Shown in pieces: positions 51,054-60,024 of a stretch of 64,000 bases of DNA. Under the pieces are notes generated by a model. It was not told the DNA's origin, did not search any database, and was given only the letters and a program-made list of their open reading frames with translations. The stretch comes from Streptomyces sp. NBC_00239 (GTDB lineage Bacteria; Actinomycetota; Actinomycetes; Streptomycetales; Streptomycetaceae). Location of the stretch: positions 186,001 through 250,000 of the forward strand of contig NZ_CP108097.1 in the NCBI RefSeq assembly GCF_036194065.1. The letters are read 5' to 3'. Made by a program: the position numbers and the translations under genes. Position 1 is the first letter of the stretch; the number at the start of each line of letters is the position of its first letter.

Positions 51054-52606
51054 CGGGTCTCCTCGCGCACGGCGGTGATGAAGACGAACGTGCCCGGCCC
51101 GGACTCCTCGCGGATCGTCAGGCCTGCCCCGGCCAGCCAGCCCTTCAGCTCCTCGAGGTCGAAGAGCTCCAGCCCGCCGGAGTGCTGCGGGAAGCGGTGC
51201 GCGTGCGCGAAGTAGGCGTAGACCGGGTCGTCGGAACGCCGGAAGGTCAGCAGCGTGAACGTGCCGCCGGGCTTCAGGCAGCGGCCGACCTCGGCGATGG
51301 CCGCGGCCGCGTGGCTGTAGAAGGCCTGCAGCGCGTTCCAGCACACCACGGCGCCCAGCGAGGCGTCGTCGAAGGGCAGGTCGCTGGCGCTGGCCAGCAC
51401 GGACGGCACCTCGGGGAGGCGGCTGCGCAGCGCGGTCAGCATGGGCAGGCCCATGTCGAGGGCGACCAGCCGCTCGGCGCCGACGATCTCCGCGATCACC
51501 TCGGTCCAGCGGCCCGCGCCGGCGGCGAGGTCGAGGACCGGCCCGTCCACCGGGTGGATGTTGCGGGCGAGATAGCCGTCCTCGCCGTCGAGGGTGATGT
51601 CGCCGCCCCAGTTCTGACCGCACAGCCGCAGGAACGCGGGCCGGGCCACGGCCTCGTAGAACAGGCCCATGCTGGGCACCTGGGAGAGCTTCTCCAGGAA
51701 GTCGGCGTGCCCGCCGGCGTCGTCGGCGGCGCGCTCCGTCAGATCGAGGATGCCGCCGGCCACCGGGTAGGAGACACCGCAGCCGGCGCACGTCACACCG
51801 CCCTCTCCGGCCCGCAGGTCCGCCTCGCAGGCGGGGCAGCGCAAGGCGGCCAGGTGCGGGGTGAACAGGTGCGCGGCGTCGACCCGGCCGGCGTCCGCGC
51901 CGTTGCCGGTGCGGCCCTGCACGGTGGCGGTGGGCGTGTTCTCGGGGGCGCCGTTGCACATCGCCCAGTACGCCTTGGCGCCGGTGTAGCCCAGCACGGT
52001 ACGGGTGTCGTTCTCCCAGTTGGCGGTGATCTGCTCGGACGTGAGCGCGTTGATCCAGCTCGCGTCGAAGGCCAGCTCGTCGGCGTTGAGGGTCCACGCG
52101 GACGGCGAGGGCCACACCCGGCCCAGGTCCGGGCGCTCACCCGGTTCCAGGACGGTCAGGGCGCGGTCCAGGCGCGACAGGTCGTCCGGGGAGAGGCCGA
52201 TGTCGAGCACGGCCTCCAGGATCCGGTCCCGGTCGGCCGGGAAGTGCGACAGGAGGTAGACCAGCGCCAGCGTCAGCGGCTCCCCGTCCCGGGCGCCCGG
52301 CACCAGGCCGAGGAAGAAGTCGAGGTGCTCGCGCACGGCCGAGGCGACCGGCCCGTCGAGGGCCGGGTACTCGGCCTCGGCGAGCAGGCCCAGCAGGACG
52401 AGGAGGTGGCCGAGGTGCTCGGGGGCGGCCTTCGGCAGCACGGCGGCGATGACCGGTACGGCGTCCTGCGCGGCCGGGGTCAGCGCGCCCGCGTCCCACA
52501 CCGCGCCCACCAACTGCCGGTACGCGGCGGCGCTGTCCTCCGGCGCGGCCTGCAGGAAGGCGCCGACCAGTTCGGCGACGCCGGGGTGAGTGGTGGGAAC
52601 CTTCAT
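51050..52606 (-). CDS. Three-part methyltransferase (helical domain, zinc ribbon, class I SAM domain), 518 aa
   Basis: Residues 1-220 are a helical domain I do not recognise. Residues about 248-285 form a Trm112-like zinc ribbon (LRCPACEAD and VTCAGCGVSYPV, two CxxC). Residues 320-518 are a class I SAM fold with PVLDLAAGAGRWTEVIAEIVG, LVALDMGL, ASDLPFDDASLGAVVCWNAL and EVGRCLKPGGTFTLLTF. This combination is seen in antibiotic-pathway C/O/N-methyltransferases. I chose ATG 52606 after GGAGAGGA; an in-frame extension through the 33-bp repeats is discounted. Confidence 0.85.
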   Translation of the reverse strand: MKVPTTHPGVAELVGAFLQAAPEDSAAAYRQLVGAVWDAGALTPAAQDAVPVIAAVLPKAAPEHLGHLLVLLGLLAEAEYPALDGPVASAVREHLDFFLGLVPGARDGEPLTLALVYLLSHFPADRDRILEAVLDIGLSPDDLSRLDRALTVLEPGERPDLGRVWPSPSAWTLNADELAFDASWINALTSEQITANWENDTRTVLGYTGAKAYWAMCNGAPENTPTATVQGRTGNGADAGRVDAAHLFTPHLAALRCPACEADLRAGEGGVTCAGCGVSYPVAGGILDLTERAADDAGGHADFLEKLSQVPSMGLFYEAVARPAFLRLCGQNWGGDITLDGEDGYLARNIHPVDGPVLDLAAGAGRWTEVIAEIVGAERLVALDMGLPMLTALRSRLPEVPSVLASASDLPFDDASLGAVVCWNALQAFYSHAAAAIAEVGRCLKPGGTFTLLTFRRSDDPVYAYFAHAHRFPQHSGGLELFDLEELKGWLAGAGLTIREESGPGTFVFITAVREETR

Positions 52607-52735
52607 AAGAGCGCGTCCTCTCCGGGGTGCTGCTGCGGCGGGATGTGACGGCGGCGGCACCGGGCAGACGGAGAAACGATGGCCCCGGGGCCCGGCGCGC
52701 CCGGTCCGGATGCTGCCAGCGGCCCGATCCCCGCG

Positions 52736-52751
52736 GCATCTTCTGAACTGC
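52736..52751 (-). promoter_or_regulatory. 16-bp enediyne-cluster element upstream of the leftward methyltransferase
   Basis: Plus strand GCATCTTCTGAACTGC, which reads GCAGTTCAGAAGATGC toward the leftward gene. It is 130-145 bases before the start at 52606. Confidence 0.8.
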
Positions 52752-52790
52752 CCTGTCCCCCGCGCCGCCACCGCACCGCCGCACCGCGGA

Positions 52791-52952
52791 CCGCCGGCCG
52801 CGCGCACCACACAACCCGCCGCGCCGCGGGCCGCACGCACCACACAACCCGCCGGACCGCCGGCCGCACGTACGAAGCAACCCCTCACGCCGCGGGCCGC
52901 ACGTACGAAGCAACCCCTCGCGCCGCGGGCCGCACGCATGAAGCAATTGCGG
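52791..52952. repeat. 33-bp tandem repeats between the methyltransferase and epoxide hydrolase genes
   Basis: Five units of 33 bp (the last 30 bp) each contain CCGC(C/G)GGCCGCACG and CACACAACCC or TACGAAGCAACCCC. Units 3 and 4 differ at only about three positions. The gap 52607-53094 has no gene; it also holds the element at 52736 and the epoxide hydrolase promoter. Confidence 0.85.
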
Positions 52953-53094
52953 AGATGCGGCGCGATCCGGCCACGGCACAGGATGCAGCGGGGCGGGACA
53001 CGTGTGCTCCCGGCCCGTTCGTCCCTGGTGGGCCCCGTCGCCCGCCCGGCCAGCCCACCTCGCCGGCTTACGGTCCGAAGCATCCGGAGTGCGC

Positions 53095-54264
53095 ATGCAA
53101 CCCTTCCGCATTGACATCCCGCAGGCCGACCTCGACGACCTGCACCGCCGGCTCGACGCGACCCGCTGGCCGGACGAGCTCCCCGGCGTCGGCAGCACCC
53201 GCGGGGTGCCGCTGGACCAGGTCCGCGAGCTCGCCGCGTACTGGCGCAACGGCTTCGACTGGCGGGCCGCCGAGGCCCGGCTCAACGCGTACCCGCAGTT
53301 CACCGACGAGATCGACGGCGAGGACATCCACTTCCTGCACGTGCGCTCCGCCGAGGCGGACGCGACGCCGCTGCTGCTGACGCACGGCTGGCCGGGCTCG
53401 GTCGCCGAGTTCCTCGACGTCATCGGCCCGCTGACGGACCCGCGCGCCCACGGCGGCGACCCGGCGGACGCCTTCCACGTGGTCATCCCCTCCATACCGG
53501 GGTACGGCTTCTCGACGCTGCGCCAGACCGGCTGGGACGTGCCGCGCATCGCCCGCGCCTGGGCCGAGCTGATGCGGCGCCTGGGCTACGACGGCTACAT
53601 CGCGCAGGGCGGCGACGCCGGCTCCGTGATCTCCCAGGCCCTCGGCGGCATCGACGCCGAACACGTCATCGGCGTGCACGTCAACATGCTGATGACGTTC
53701 CCGTCCGGGGACCCCGCCGAGCTCGCCTCGCTCGACGAGCGCGACCAGGGCCGCCTGGGCAAGCTGGCCCGCTTCGACGGAGAGCTCTCCGGCTACATGA
53801 AGGTGCAGGCCACCCGCCCGCAGACGCTCGCGTACGGCCTCAACGACTCGCCGGCCGGCCAGCTCGCCTGGATCACCGAGCGGTTCGCCGAGTGGACCGA
53901 CCCGGAGCGCGCCGAGCCGGAGGGCGTCGACCGCGACCTGCTGCTGACCATCGTGTCGATCTACTGGCTGACGGCCACCGCCGGCTCCTCCGCGCAGTTC
54001 TACTACGAGGGCGCCGAGGGCGTCCGCCAGGCCGCGGCCGGCATCCTGCCGCCGCCGCTGACCGTCCCCGTGGGCGTGGCGGTCTTCCCGCACGACATCT
54101 TCGTGCCGATCCGCAGCTTCGCCGACCGCGACATCCCGACGATCACGCACTGGACGGAGTTCGAGCGGGGCGGCCACTTCGCCGCCCTGGAGGAGCCCGC
54201 CCTGCTGACCCGGGACCTGCGCGACTTCGCCCGGGCCCTGAAGCCCGCCGCCGCCCAGGCGTGA
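53095..54264 (+). CDS. Enediyne-type epoxide hydrolase (SgcF/NcsF/KedF-like)
   Basis: This 389-aa alpha/beta hydrolase has the N-terminal EHN domain ([20 protein letters not shown]), [17 protein letters not shown] with the oxyanion HGxP motif, [12 protein letters not shown] with the nucleophilic Asp, and [12 protein letters not shown] with the catalytic His. This class in C-1027, neocarzinostatin and kedarcidin clusters opens an epoxide on the nine-membered core to a vicinal diol. GGAG precedes the ATG. It starts a rightward unit with the solute-binding-like gene. Confidence 0.92.
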   Translation: MQPFRIDIPQADLDDLHRRLDATRWPDELPGVGSTRGVPLDQVRELAAYWRNGFDWRAAEARLNAYPQFTDEIDGEDIHFLHVRSAEADATPLLLTHGWPGSVAEFLDVIGPLTDPRAHGGDPADAFHVVIPSIPGYGFSTLRQTGWDVPRIARAWAELMRRLGYDGYIAQGGDAGSVISQALGGIDAEHVIGVHVNMLMTFPSGDPAELASLDERDQGRLGKLARFDGELSGYMKVQATRPQTLAYGLNDSPAGQLAWITERFAEWTDPERAEPEGVDRDLLLTIVSIYWLTATAGSSAQFYYEGAEGVRQAAAGILPPPLTVPVGVAVFPHDIFVPIRSFADRDIPTITHWTEFERGGHFAALEEPALLTRDLRDFARALKPAAAQA

Positions 54265-54311
54265 CCCGGAGCTCCCGCCCCTCCCCACGACGACGAGAAA
54301 GAGGCACCGGC

Positions 54312-55718
54312 ATGACCGCAAGGACCGTGATCGACGTCTGGGTGGCCGACCTGACGTTCCCGGGCTACATGGACCGGCTGCACAAGCTGGCCGAGCAGTT
54401 CGAGCAGGCGCACCCCGAGTACCGGGTCAACGTCGAGGGGCGGGACTTCCGCACGCTGTCGACGGAGATCGCCGAGGCCGCGGCCGCGGGACGCCCGCCG
54501 GCCGTCGCCGAGTACTACTTCGCCGTCACCCGCGCGGCCCGCGACTCGCAGAACCACGAGGGCCGGCCGCTGTTCACCTCGGTGGAGAAGGCGATCGGCG
54601 GGCGCACCGAGATCCTCGGCGAGCCCGTCGTCATCGACGACATCCACCCGGCCGTGCGCGAGTACTACTCGTACGACGGCGACCTGACCTCCATGCCGAC
54701 CGTGGCCACGGCCATGCTGACGTACGGCAACGCGAACGTCCTCAACGCGGCCGGCGTGACGGAGCTGCCGAAGACGTGGGACGAGCTGGAGAGCGCCTGC
54801 GAGAAGATCGCGGCCCTCGACGGCGGCCCCTCGCACGGCGTGACGTGGTCCAACCACGGCCTGTTCTTCCAGCAGGCGATCGCCGTCCAGGGCGGCGAGC
54901 TGGCCGACAACGACAACGGCCGCTCGGGCCCCGCCACCAAGGTCAACCTGGCCTCCGACGAGATGCTGACCTTCGCCGGCTGGTGGAAGAACCTCCACCA
55001 GAACGGCCACTACCTCTACACCGGCAAGATCCCCGACTGGGAGGCCAACCTCAAGGCCTGGGCCAGCCAGGACGTGGGCCTGCGCATCACCTCGTCGAAC
55101 GACCTCAACTACATGGCGCAGGCCGCCGAGAACAGCGGCTTCGAGATGGTCGTCGGCCGCTTCCCGCGGGTCGACGGGCAGCCGTACGGCGGCAACATCA
55201 TCGCCGGCACCTCGCTGTGGCTCACCGACGGGCTGGACGAGGCCACCCAGGACGGCGCGCTGGCCTTCATGAACTTCCTCAACAACCCGCGCAACGCGGC
55301 CGACCGGCACAAGGCGAGCAGCTTCGTGCCGGTGACCCGCTCCTCGTTCCGGCTGCTGGAGGAGGAGGGCTGGTTCGACGAGCACCCCTGGCACCGGCTC
55401 GCCTCCGAGCAGCTGGGCTCGTACCCCGAGGACGCCCCGCAGGAGGGTGCGCCGCCGTGCGTCGGCGCGCTGTTCGGCGACTTCGCGGGCGCGCAGGACG
55501 TCATGACCCGCGCCATGAGCGACGTACTGCTGGAGGACGCGGACATCACGCAGCGGTTCTTCGGGGCGACCGCGGAGGCCCAGCAGCTGCTGGACGAGTA
55601 CCACGCGGACGCCGCCGTGGCCGGCCCCCGCAAGCCGACCAGCCTGCGCGTGGAGTACTTCCGGGACGCCGAGCTGTACACCGGCGCCGCCCTGGAGAAC
55701 GCGGTACGCGCCGACTGA
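54312..55718 (+). CDS. Extracellular-solute-binding-like protein without signal peptide
   Basis: This 468-aa protein has the family-1 solute-binding fold: IDVWVADLTFPGYMDRLHKLAEQFEQAHPEY at the start (in part), AMLTYGNANVLNAAGVTELPKTWDELESAC, GGNIIAGTSLWLTDGLDEATQDGALAFMNFL. It lacks a signal peptide and lipobox, and no ABC permease genes adjoin it. It may therefore act in the cytoplasm, for example as a binding or sequestering protein for the enediyne or a precursor (inference). It follows the epoxide hydrolase by 47 bases and ends at a bidirectional terminator. Confidence 0.85.
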   Translation: MTARTVIDVWVADLTFPGYMDRLHKLAEQFEQAHPEYRVNVEGRDFRTLSTEIAEAAAAGRPPAVAEYYFAVTRAARDSQNHEGRPLFTSVEKAIGGRTEILGEPVVIDDIHPAVREYYSYDGDLTSMPTVATAMLTYGNANVLNAAGVTELPKTWDELESACEKIAALDGGPSHGVTWSNHGLFFQQAIAVQGGELADNDNGRSGPATKVNLASDEMLTFAGWWKNLHQNGHYLYTGKIPDWEANLKAWASQDVGLRITSSNDLNYMAQAAENSGFEMVVGRFPRVDGQPYGGNIIAGTSLWLTDGLDEATQDGALAFMNFLNNPRNAADRHKASSFVPVTRSSFRLLEEEGWFDEHPWHRLASEQLGSYPEDAPQEGAPPCVGALFGDFAGAQDVMTRAMSDVLLEDADITQRFFGATAEAQQLLDEYHADAAVAGPRKPTSLRVEYFRDAELYTGAALENAVRAD

Positions 55719-55838
55719 CCCACCGGTGACCGAGCGGCCGCGGAGGTGAGGGACCGCGGCCGCTCCACCATGTCCGGGTGCCGGCGCGGGCGCCCGGCCG
55801 CCGCACGCACGGCGCGCGACCGGGGGTGGGCAACGCGA

Positions 55839-55882
55839 AGGGACCCCCGCGCCGGGACGGTCGTCCCGGCGCGGGGGTCCCT
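55839..55882. terminator. Bidirectional terminator
   Basis: A perfect 20-bp stem (55839-55858 with 55863-55882) has loop GGTC. It lies between the convergent solute-binding-like and hydrolase genes. Confidence 0.88.
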
Positions 55883-55926
55883 CTCCTGCGCCCCCGTTGT
55901 GCGGGCCTTGCGGCCCGCGGGCCGGT

Positions 55927-56709
55927 TCAGCCGGCGAGGAAGTTCTTCAGCTCGGGGGCGAGCACCGCCGGGTCCGGGGCGATGTCCTGGCCCGCGAGCG
56001 CCTGGTGCTTACAGTCCGGGACGGTCTCGGCGACCTTGTGGGCCGCGGCGTGCAGCCACGGAGCGGCGTTGCCGCCGTAGACCGCGAGCACGGGAGCCTT
56101 CACGTCGGCCAGCTCCGCCGGCACCGAGAAGTCGCCCATGATGGTGGTGTCGTACGGAAGGGTGTGCGCCAGCGACTCCAGGTCGCCCCAGAACGGCGCG
56201 AACCGCATGCCCGCGACGGCCTCGGCCGGCGCGCCCATGCCCTGGACCATGAAGAACTCCACCGCGTCGCCGCGGCGCTCGGCGGACGTGAGCTCCTTGA
56301 GCTGCTCGGTGAAGTCGGCCGGCGGCGTCGGGCCGTCCTCGCCGATGATGAACGGGGTGTCGTACAGCGCCAGCTTGGTGATCGGAACGCCGCTGGCGGC
56401 GGCCTTCAGCGCGAGGGCGCCACCGGCGGACATGCCGAACACCTTCGCGGCGCCGCCGGCTTCGGCGATCAGCGCGGCGAGGTCCTCGATCTCACGCTCG
56501 ACCGCGTACTCGTCGGCGTCACCGCTGTCGCCACGACCACGGCGGTCGTAGTTGTACACGGTGAAGTGCGGGGCCAGCTGCTCGGCAAGCTGCGTCATCA
56601 CCGGGTGCGCGCGCTCGCTGAACGACCCGCCCACGAGGATGAGCGGCTCGCCCTCCCCGGATCGGGTGTAGGCGATCGTCGTACCGTCGGCGGACTGGAC
56701 TGTGTTCAT
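55927..56709 (-). CDS. Alpha/beta hydrolase, 260 aa
   Basis: The fold is clear: NYDRRGRGDSGDADEYAV (HG-strand region), FGMSAGGALALKAA with the nucleophilic Ser and C-terminal DCKHQALAGQ with the His. The usual Asp after strand 6 is not evident (LAVYGGNAAPW), which is known in one small hydrolase subgroup. GGAGAAC precedes the ATG. A cluster element lies 86 bases upstream, so it is part of the enediyne regulon. Substrate unknown; ester or lactone cleavage is possible. Confidence 0.85.
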   Translation of the reverse strand: MNTVQSADGTTIAYTRSGEGEPLILVGGSFSERAHPVMTQLAEQLAPHFTVYNYDRRGRGDSGDADEYAVEREIEDLAALIAEAGGAAKVFGMSAGGALALKAAASGVPITKLALYDTPFIIGEDGPTPPADFTEQLKELTSAERRGDAVEFFMVQGMGAPAEAVAGMRFAPFWGDLESLAHTLPYDTTIMGDFSVPAELADVKAPVLAVYGGNAAPWLHAAAHKVAETVPDCKHQALAGQDIAPDPAVLAPELKNFLAG

Positions 56710-56794
56710 TGTTCTCCTGCCACTGAATAGCCGTGTGGGGTCGCAGATGCTTGTGGTTCTGCCGGAATCAGCCTGGTGCCTGGTCAGCGGCCCC

Positions 56795-56810
56795 GCATCT
56801 TCTGGAATGC
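56795..56810 (-). promoter_or_regulatory. 16-bp enediyne-cluster element (leftward, for the hydrolase)
   Basis: Plus strand GCATCTTCTGGAATGC, an almost ideal copy. It is 86-101 bases upstream of the start at 56709. Confidence 0.82.
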
Positions 56811-56838
56811 TCGATTCGGTATCCGAAGGGGTAACACG

Positions 56839-56854
56839 GCATTTCTGAAGATGC
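56839..56854 (+). promoter_or_regulatory. 16-bp enediyne-cluster element (rightward, for the DUF1801 gene)
   Basis: GCATTTCTGAAGATGC in the direction of the rightward gene, 62-77 bases upstream of its start. It is 28 bases from the oppositely oriented copy at 56795-56810. Confidence 0.82.
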
Positions 56855-56915
56855 CCGTGGGGCGTGGGCGTGCAAGTCTGGCCGGAGCGCCGTCCACAGG
56901 ATTTAGGGGAGAACC

Positions 56916-57296
56916 ATGGGTAAGTTCGCGCCCGTCGAGGAGTACGTGACCGGTCTCGCGGACCATCCGCTGCGTGACATCGTCGACAAGCTCCTGCCGG
57001 TCATCAACGCCGCGCTGCCGGAGGCCTCCACCGGTGTCTACCATCAGGCGCCCACGTGGAGCGTCGGCGAGACCCTCGGCAAGGGCAACGTCTGCTACTT
57101 CCGCGCGTTCGGCAAGTACGTGACCTTCGGCTTCTGGAAGGGCCAGCTGCTTGACGACCCGTCCGGCCGGATCCAGGCCGCCTCCCGGGAGATGGGCCAG
57201 GTCAAGCTGACCTCCGTCGACGAGATCGACCCGGACCTGTTCACCAACTGGCTGCTCCAGGCCCGCGACCTGGAACTCGCCGAACTGGGCAAGTAA
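56916..57296 (+). CDS. DUF1801 domain protein, 126 aa
   Basis: The 126-aa protein has the DUF1801 (YdhG-like) pattern: ADHPLRDIVDKLLPVINAALPEAS, YHQAPTWSV and YFRAFGKYVTFGFWKG, a small alpha/beta frataxin-like fold. AGGGGAGAACC precedes the ATG. No enzymatic role is established for the family. Its control by the cluster element suggests a specific role, for instance binding or protection; this is only an inference. Confidence 0.85.
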   Translation: MGKFAPVEEYVTGLADHPLRDIVDKLLPVINAALPEASTGVYHQAPTWSVGETLGKGNVCYFRAFGKYVTFGFWKGQLLDDPSGRIQAASREMGQVKLTSVDEIDPDLFTNWLLQARDLELAELGK

Positions 57297-57314
57297 CCGC
57301 CCCCGCTCGCACGG

Positions 57315-57347
57315 AAGGTGTCCCGGCCGATCCGGCCGGGACACCTT
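57315..57347. terminator. Terminator after the DUF1801 gene
   Basis: A perfect 15-bp stem (AAGGTGTCCCGGCCG with its complement) has loop ATC and is followed by CTGCATGTG. It lies between convergent genes. Confidence 0.85.
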
Positions 57348-57381
57348 CTGCATGTGACGCCCGCTCAGCGCGCGGCCGGGC

Positions 57382-58722
57382 TCAGCGCGCGGCCACCCCC
57401 TCGCGGACGACGCCGTCGCCACCGGGCGCGCTGCCGCTGCCCGTACCGCTGTCGCCCTGCGGCGGGACCTGCCGGTCCGCGCGCTCCTTGCGGTCCACCC
57501 ACCGGTGGACGGCCTTCAGGATCGGCTGCTCGACCAGGAAGTGGCTGATGCTGGAGATGATCACGGTGCCGATGAACACGGCCGACATCAGCTCGACGAA
57601 GCCGATCTGGCCGCGCAGCACGTTCATCAGGGCGGGCGGCTCACCGAAGATGCTGCCGCTCTTGAAGTAGAAGTACATGACGGCGAAGTGCCACAGGTAG
57701 ATGCCGTAGGAGATACGGCCCAGGTAGCGCGACACCGGGTTGCTGACGATCGCGTCGATGACCCGGGACTTGGTCCCCGGCACCGTCAGCGGCATGACCA
57801 GCAGGTACGAGAAGACGAGCAGCAGACCGTACTGGACCAGCGCCGTGTCCGACGCCTCGTAGTCGCCGTAGCCGGGCTTGCCGAACGGCTGGAGGCAGTT
57901 GACGAGGTAGACGGCCAGCGCGCCGAGCCACAGCAGGTTCGGGCGCTTGCCGGCGAGGCGGTACAGGAACGGCTTGTCGTCCGGGTCGATCTCGACCTGC
58001 ACGTGCATGATCGCCATCCACATGCCGAGGGCGAAGGCGCCGCCGACGGCCAGCGGCCACCAGTATTCCTGCGGGAAGGGGCCCATGACGGGGCGGTGGA
58101 TGTAGTACGTCCAGCACGCCGAGAAGACCACCAGGGCGGCCGGCGGGATCAGCATCCGCCGGACCTTGGCCCGCACGGTACGGGCCCCGCGGGCCAGCCA
58201 GTGCATCACCAGGGCGAACACCGGCAGGGCCAGGTAGTACTGCATCTCGGCGGGCACGGTCCAGGCCGGGTCCATGCCGGGTATCCAGGTGTAGTCGTAC
58301 ACCTGGAGCATCAGGATCGGCCGCAGGACGTACCACGGCCCGTCGATGGAGTCGTAGTTCAGCAGGAACACGCAGGTCAGCGACAGGAGGATGTACGCCG
58401 GCCAGAGCCTGGCCAGCCGCTTGACGAGGAACGGGCCGACCGCGGGCCACTTGGAGCCGGTGAGCGTCCAACGGGCGAACGGACGGTAGAGCAGCATGCC
58501 CGAGAGCACGAAGAACGGGCCGAGGAAGATGGGCCGCATGCCGGCGAGGAAGAAGGCCCCGACGTCATTGCTGGGCGTGTCGGCGTAGGCACCCATGACG
58601 CCCGCGGTGAACGAGACGTGTACGGCGGTCACCGCGAGCGCACAGAGCGCACGGACGCCGTCGAGCCCCGGGACCCGCTTTCTCACATGGGCCGGTGCCC
58701 CCGACCGGTTGGCAGTCACCAC
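57382..58722 (-). CDS. Membrane acyltransferase, acyltransferase-3 (OafA/WecH) family
   Basis: I start at the GTG at 58722 seven bases after GAAGGAG; the protein has about 446 aa. About ten TM helices are visible; RKRVPGLDGVRALCALAVTAVHVSF at the N-terminus carries the family's R-x-x-DGxRA and catalytic His motif. A Glu/Pro/Gly-rich tail ends the protein. Such enzymes transfer acyl groups to sugars or other alcohols from CoA donors. In this cluster it could acylate the core or the deoxysugar with an aryl group; C-1027 has acyltransferase genes for benzoxazolinate attachment. Confidence 0.88.
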   Translation of the reverse strand: MVTANRSGAPAHVRKRVPGLDGVRALCALAVTAVHVSFTAGVMGAYADTPSNDVGAFFLAGMRPIFLGPFFVLSGMLLYRPFARWTLTGSKWPAVGPFLVKRLARLWPAYILLSLTCVFLLNYDSIDGPWYVLRPILMLQVYDYTWIPGMDPAWTVPAEMQYYLALPVFALVMHWLARGARTVRAKVRRMLIPPAALVVFSACWTYYIHRPVMGPFPQEYWWPLAVGGAFALGMWMAIMHVQVEIDPDDKPFLYRLAGKRPNLLWLGALAVYLVNCLQPFGKPGYGDYEASDTALVQYGLLLVFSYLLVMPLTVPGTKSRVIDAIVSNPVSRYLGRISYGIYLWHFAVMYFYFKSGSIFGEPPALMNVLRGQIGFVELMSAVFIGTVIISSISHFLVEQPILKAVHRWVDRKERADRQVPPQGDSGTGSGSAPGGDGVVREGVAAR

Positions 58723-58784
58723 TGCGAGCTCCTTCTGTCGACGCCGAGATGGCTCGTTCAGCATCGCGATGGCTCAAATTCGCG

Positions 58785-58800
58785 GCATCCTCTGGATTGC
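58785..58800 (-). promoter_or_regulatory. 16-bp enediyne-cluster element upstream of the acyltransferase
   Basis: Plus strand GCATCCTCTGGATTGC. It is 63-78 bases upstream of the chosen start at 58722. The match supports the shorter acyltransferase start. Confidence 0.78.
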
Positions 58801-58816
58801 GGAATCGGCCGCTACT

Positions 58817-59851
58817 TCAGCGGGTCCCGAATACCGCGTCGGGTACGGGGAAACGCCCGGCGAGGTGCACGGCCGCCGACAGCGCGGCCCACGAGGTGAG
58901 TTCGATCAGCTCGCGGTCGCCGGCCGAGCGGGCCCGCAGCTCCGCGATGTCCGCCCCGGTCAGCTGGTACGGCGCGAACGCGGTCAGCAGCGCCACCGCG
59001 GCCGCCGGCCGGTCCTTCGCGTCGACCCCGTCAACCGCCTCGGCCAGCCAGGCCCGGCTGGGTCCGGCGGCCGCGCCGTCCCAGTCCTTCAGCCGGCCGC
59101 GCACGCACTCCCGTACCTCCCCGGGGATCCAGCCGGCGGCCTCCTCGACCGCGGCGACCGCCCGGCCGGCGGCGCTGGCCACCGACGGATTGCCGGCCGC
59201 CCAGGCCAGTTCCGGCGGCAGCGGCGCCTCGGGCAGCAGGCCGAGCGAGGCGCCCGCCCGCAGCGGCCCCGGCGCCACCGGGCGCATGCTGCGCGCGACG
59301 GTGCGCATCACCGGGCCGCGCACCACGCCGGGCGCCTGCTTCGGCATGGGCGAGTCCTCCAGGAACACCGTGACCATGCGGTTGAGGTAGTGGAAGGTGA
59401 GCGCGGTGCCGCAGATCTCGGGGGTCTCCGCCGCCGTGAACGGCAGCGCGCCCGCCGGGCCCTGCGCCGGCCGGCCGCTCGCCGCCGCCCACTCGGCCAG
59501 CCCCGCGGCCGCGGCGCGCGGCGCGGGCAGCACCTCCATCGCGGCCCGGTGCACCTCGACGCAGTACGGGCAGGTGTTGGCCTGCGACACGGCCGTCGCC
59601 ACCAGCTCCTTGTCGGCCCGCGACACCAGCCCGTCGGCGAGCAGCGTCTCGCGCAGCAGCAGCCAGCCGGCCGCGAGCGGGCCCGGCGCCGGCGAGTGCA
59701 GGGCCAGCGGCGGCGCGAGCACCCCGAAGTCCGCCTCGGCCTGTCCGTACACGCGCGCGACCACCCCGTCCGCCTCGCCCGGCCGCACGGCGCGGACGTA
59801 CCGGATCTGGCCCAGCGAGCCGCGCAGTACCGCCCGCACGATCGGCCTCAC
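58817..59851 (-). CDS. Carboxymuconolactone decarboxylase/AhpD-like protein, 344 aa
   Basis: I start at the GTG at 59851, nine bases after AGGAG. The protein appears to hold one AhpD-type domain with the complete CxxCxxxH motif (CPYCVEVH) at about residue 95, plus a C-terminal helical region of similar composition without Cys. The intact motif would allow peroxidase or disulfide reductase activity, unlike the left-cluster AhpD-like protein. It is under its own cluster element at 59947. Confidence 0.82.
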   Translation of the reverse strand: MRPIVRAVLRGSLGQIRYVRAVRPGEADGVVARVYGQAEADFGVLAPPLALHSPAPGPLAAGWLLLRETLLADGLVSRADKELVATAVSQANTCPYCVEVHRAAMEVLPAPRAAAAGLAEWAAASGRPAQGPAGALPFTAAETPEICGTALTFHYLNRMVTVFLEDSPMPKQAPGVVRGPVMRTVARSMRPVAPGPLRAGASLGLLPEAPLPPELAWAAGNPSVASAAGRAVAAVEEAAGWIPGEVRECVRGRLKDWDGAAAGPSRAWLAEAVDGVDAKDRPAAAVALLTAFAPYQLTGADIAELRARSAGDRELIELTSWAALSAAVHLAGRFPVPDAVFGTR

Positions 59852-59946
59852 GGCCACCACCTCCTAGGGTGCGGAGCCTCCCGGCCGACGACGGCCGGAC
59901 CCCGCCACGAGATCTCGTACGAGCCTGTCCGCTCGCACTGACCGGC

Positions 59947-59962
59947 GCATCTTCAAGGCTGC
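59947..59962 (-). promoter_or_regulatory. 16-bp enediyne-cluster element (leftward, for the AhpD-like gene)
   Basis: Plus strand GCATCTTCAAGGCTGC, 96-111 bases upstream of the start at 59851. It lies in the 322-bp divergent region 59852-60173. Confidence 0.75.
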
Positions 59963-60008
59963 TGCGGCCCGTGCCACCGGGACCGCCGGGGCCGGACGGG
60001 ACCTCACA

Positions 60009-60024
60009 GCACGTCAGAAGATGC
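60009..60024 (+). promoter_or_regulatory. 16-bp enediyne-cluster element (rightward, for the methyltransferase)
   Basis: GCACGTCAGAAGATGC in the direction of transcription, 150-165 bases upstream of the start at 60174. It is 46 bases from the opposing copy. Confidence 0.8.

Noticed and set aside
52607..53083. N-terminal extension of the 518-aa methyltransferase
   Set aside because: The extension is a repeat-derived Arg/Gly/Cys-rich sequence, and the likely promoter element lies inside it; MKVPTTHPG at 52606 has a ribosome-binding site.
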